Shown here in pieces: positions 62,326 to 64,000 of a stretch of 64,000 bases of DNA. The notes beneath the pieces were generated by a model, which worked only from the letters and a program-made list of their open reading frames with translations, searched no databases and was not told the DNA's origin. Within the stretch, counting starts at the first letter, position 1. Each line of letters opens with the position of its first letter. The position numbers and the translations under genes were made by a program. The stretch covers positions 682,001-746,000 of the forward strand of contig NZ_NIFO01000001.1 of NCBI RefSeq assembly GCF_002233755.1, written 5' to 3'. Origin of the DNA: Acinetobacter piscicola. GTDB taxonomy: Bacteria; Pseudomonadota; Gammaproteobacteria; Pseudomonadales; Moraxellaceae.

Positions 62326-63531
62326 TTAAGAAGTCGCTTTAATCACTTCTGCAACTGAATCTGCAACATAATCAATGTTCTTTAAATTTAGACCAGCAGC
62401 GCACATACGACCGCTACGGACTAAATAAATCGCATATTTATCTTTTAAAATATCAACTTGTTCAGCAGTTAAGCCAGTGTAGCTAAACATACCTTGTTGC
62501 GTCGTAAGATAATCAAAATTACGTTCAGGTAAGGCAGCAGATAATTTTGCTTTTAAAAGCTCACGCATTTGGATAATACGTTCACGCATTTCTTTCAATT
62601 CAGCATGCCATTTTTCAGTCAATGCAGCGTCATTCAAAACATTATTTACAGCTAAAGCACCAGTCGTTGGTGGGCTAGAGTAGATACGGCGTACTGTTGC
62701 TTTTAATTGACCTAAAACTTTTTGTGCAGTCGCTTGGTCATCACAAATAAAGCTTAAACCACCGACACGCTCACCATAAAGTGAGAAAATTTTAGAGAAT
62801 GAATTACTTACAATGAAGTTCATACCTGATTTGTCTAAAGCACGAATCGCATAAGCATCTTCTTCTAAACCTTGACCAAAACCTTGATAAGCAATGTCTA
62901 AGAATGGAATCAAATCACCAGCTTTCAGTACTTCAATCACGCGATCCCACTCAGCAGGTGTTAAATCCGCACCTGTAGGGTTATGGCAACAAGGGTGTAG
63001 TAAAACAATACCTTTGGCAGGAATTTGTTTTAAATCTTCCAACATGCCTTCGATATCGACACCATTGCTTGTTGCATCGAAATAACGGTAGAAATGCGAG
63101 TTAATTCCTGAACCATTAAAAATCGCAATATGATTTTCCCAAGTCGGTTGGCTTACCCAAACGTCTGATTCAGGAAAATACTTTTTAAGGAAGTCAGCGC
63201 CAACTTTTAATGCACCAGAGCCACCTAAAGTTTGAATCGTTACAGCACGACCATCTTTACGTGCTTGACTGTCTGTACCTAAAACAAGCTTTTGGGTTGC
63301 TTCGTTATAAGACTTTAAACCATCCATAGGTAAATAAAGCTTTACCTTGTCATTGCTTGGCTCAATATTTTTTAAAGCAGCTTTGACTGCTTCAAGCTGA
63401 GGAACAATGGTGTCCTCATTGTAATAAAGACCAATACTTAAATTTACTTTATTTGTCCGTTCATCCTTACCAAATGCTTCCATTAGGGAAAGGATCGGAT
63501 CACCTGCATAAGGATCTACATGTTGAAACAT
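62326..63531 (-). CDS. tyrB: Aromatic amino acid aminotransferase
   Basis: A PLP aminotransferase of class I (subgroup I-alpha), 401 residues, that transaminates tyrosine and phenylalanine, and often aspartate, with 2-oxoglutarate. Typical blocks: [20 protein letters not shown] at the start, [40 protein letters not shown], and the PLP lysine in [17 protein letters not shown]. TyrB rather than AspC is chosen because of overall pattern; both are close relatives. Monocistronic, divergent from the esterase gene. Confidence 0.92.
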   Translation of the reverse strand: MFQHVDPYAGDPILSLMEAFGKDERTNKVNLSIGLYYNEDTIVPQLEAVKAALKNIEPSNDKVKLYLPMDGLKSYNEATQKLVLGTDSQARKDGRAVTIQTLGGSGALKVGADFLKKYFPESDVWVSQPTWENHIAIFNGSGINSHFYRYFDATSNGVDIEGMLEDLKQIPAKGIVLLHPCCHNPTGADLTPAEWDRVIEVLKAGDLIPFLDIAYQGFGQGLEEDAYAIRALDKSGMNFIVSNSFSKIFSLYGERVGGLSFICDDQATAQKVLGQLKATVRRIYSSPPTTGALAVNNVLNDAALTEKWHAELKEMRERIIQMRELLKAKLSAALPERNFDYLTTQQGMFSYTGLTAEQVDILKDKYAIYLVRSGRMCAAGLNLKNIDYVADSVAEVIKATS

Positions 63532-63866
63532 GGTTGAAAGTCCTAAATCAAACGAAGATATTCAAGACTGATCATATATGTAATTTGAAGGATGACTCAA
63601 CAGCAGATTTAGGTTTATTTTAAATAATTTATTCAACTTTAGCTTATATTCAGCTTATAACAGCCTGAAAAGTTGCATTTGATCGTTGTAATCGGTTTTT
63701 TGAGCATTTTTTTGATCTATCCACTTCGAACGATTAAATATTATAGATAAAGTATTGAATCCTTTTCTTATAATAAATTTGTAGATAAATCATTAAAAAC
63801 ATTGTTGATACGTATATTTCTTGCCATCATATTCACTATTGAATTGGCTTTTTGGACGGTTTTAAA
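63532..63866. other. Divergent promoter region between tyrB and the ybfF-like gene
   Basis: The 335 bases are AT-rich. I see no repeat, hairpin or gene; it presumably holds both promoters. Confidence 0.5.
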
Positions 63867-64000
63867 ATGTTACTCAATTATCAATATGACCAGGTCACAA
63901 CTGCTACAGATGCTTCTCCGACATTGGTTTTGATTCATGGATTATTTGGTAGTTTAAGTAATTTAGGCATGGTAGCCCGTGTGTTTCAAGGGAAATTCAA
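63867..64000 (+). CDS. Alpha/beta-hydrolase (YbfF-like esterase), N-terminal part
   Basis: The frame starts MLLNYQYDQVTTATDA and runs into the window edge after about 44 residues. The oxyanion motif LVLIHGLFGSLSNLG is that of YbfF-type esterases, which hydrolyse acyl-CoA or palmitoyl esters. The nucleophile and His are outside the window. Confidence 0.75.
   Translation, partial: MLLNYQYDQVTTATDASPTLVLIHGLFGSLSNLGMVARVFQGKF

Overview
The window is 64 kb of a low-GC gammaproteobacterial chromosome, almost certainly Acinetobacter. The indicators are an AlkM-type alkane hydroxylase divergent from an AraC-type regulator, a short Q-loop cytochrome bd operon with a DUF2474 peptide, split tusDCB/tusE, an H+-symporter/mmsB/mmsA operon under a PAS-LuxR regulator, AT-rich intergenic DNA and the PlsB/CysK/Pgk/Fba/FumC core enzymes. 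I see no rRNA, tRNA, CRISPR array, prophage or insertion sequence with a transposase.

Layout. 1-6.2 kb: a truncated Lgt-like membrane gene and dsbD (minus), then a QseB/QseC-like two-component pair, a TetR regulator and a methyltransferase. 6.2-12.9 kb: plsB, cysK, a lipoprotein hydrolase, a histidine phosphatase carrying a tandem duplication and a PAS-LuxR regulator. 13.3-17.1 kb: organic-acid symporter, mmsB, mmsA (valine/3-hydroxyisobutyrate type oxidation). 17.7-28 kb: ABC exporter, XRE-cupin regulator divergent from a DMT exporter, YbdG-like channel, FMN glutamate-synthase-like protein, tehB, roxA and a PDZ protein. 28-33.8 kb: maf, DUF2237, pgk, a small lipoprotein, fba, a DMT permease and GNAT genes. 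34.5-38.2 kb: alkR/alkM and a DUF2087 gene. 38.4-43.2 kb: tusE, tusBCD, a GalE-like protein lacking two catalytic residues, and fumC. 43.4-48.8 kb: nitroreductase-like gene and the cyd operon. 48.8-54 kb: LysR regulator divergent from an acyl-CoA dehydrogenase/kinase-like/phosphatase-like/SDR run. 54-64 kb: SGNH hydrolase, orphan HTH, UDG-fold protein, DMT permease divergent from a frameshifted MocR regulator, methyltransferase, ClsC-like phospholipase D, DUF333-I78 lipoprotein, tyrB and the start of a ybfF-like esterase.

The most unusual content is intergenic. A transposase-less repeat family occurs as five well conserved copies (three of exactly 290 bp, two longer through variation in a central hairpin module) and one divergent relative. 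Copies have imperfect 19-bp terminal inverted repeats and nested internal inverted repeats, and two are bracketed by clear 8-9 bp direct repeats, so this looks like a non-autonomous mobile element (MITE). All six lie in the same orientation. A second, much shorter repeat (AAAATAGCCTAAGC) sits at start or stop codons of unrelated genes. Several regulator genes are paired with candidate operators: a HTTAAD-N5-HTTAAD box at the response regulator, TTAAGTA-N-TTAAGTA pairs at the PAS-LuxR/mms promoter region, two GTGCA-type palindromes at the XRE-cupin gene, three CCATAG boxes at exact 21-bp spacing at alkR, and ACAATTTGT direct repeats at the MocR gene.

All calls come from reading the sequence and from remembered family features. 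No database search or folding program was run, so novelty claims are provisional.
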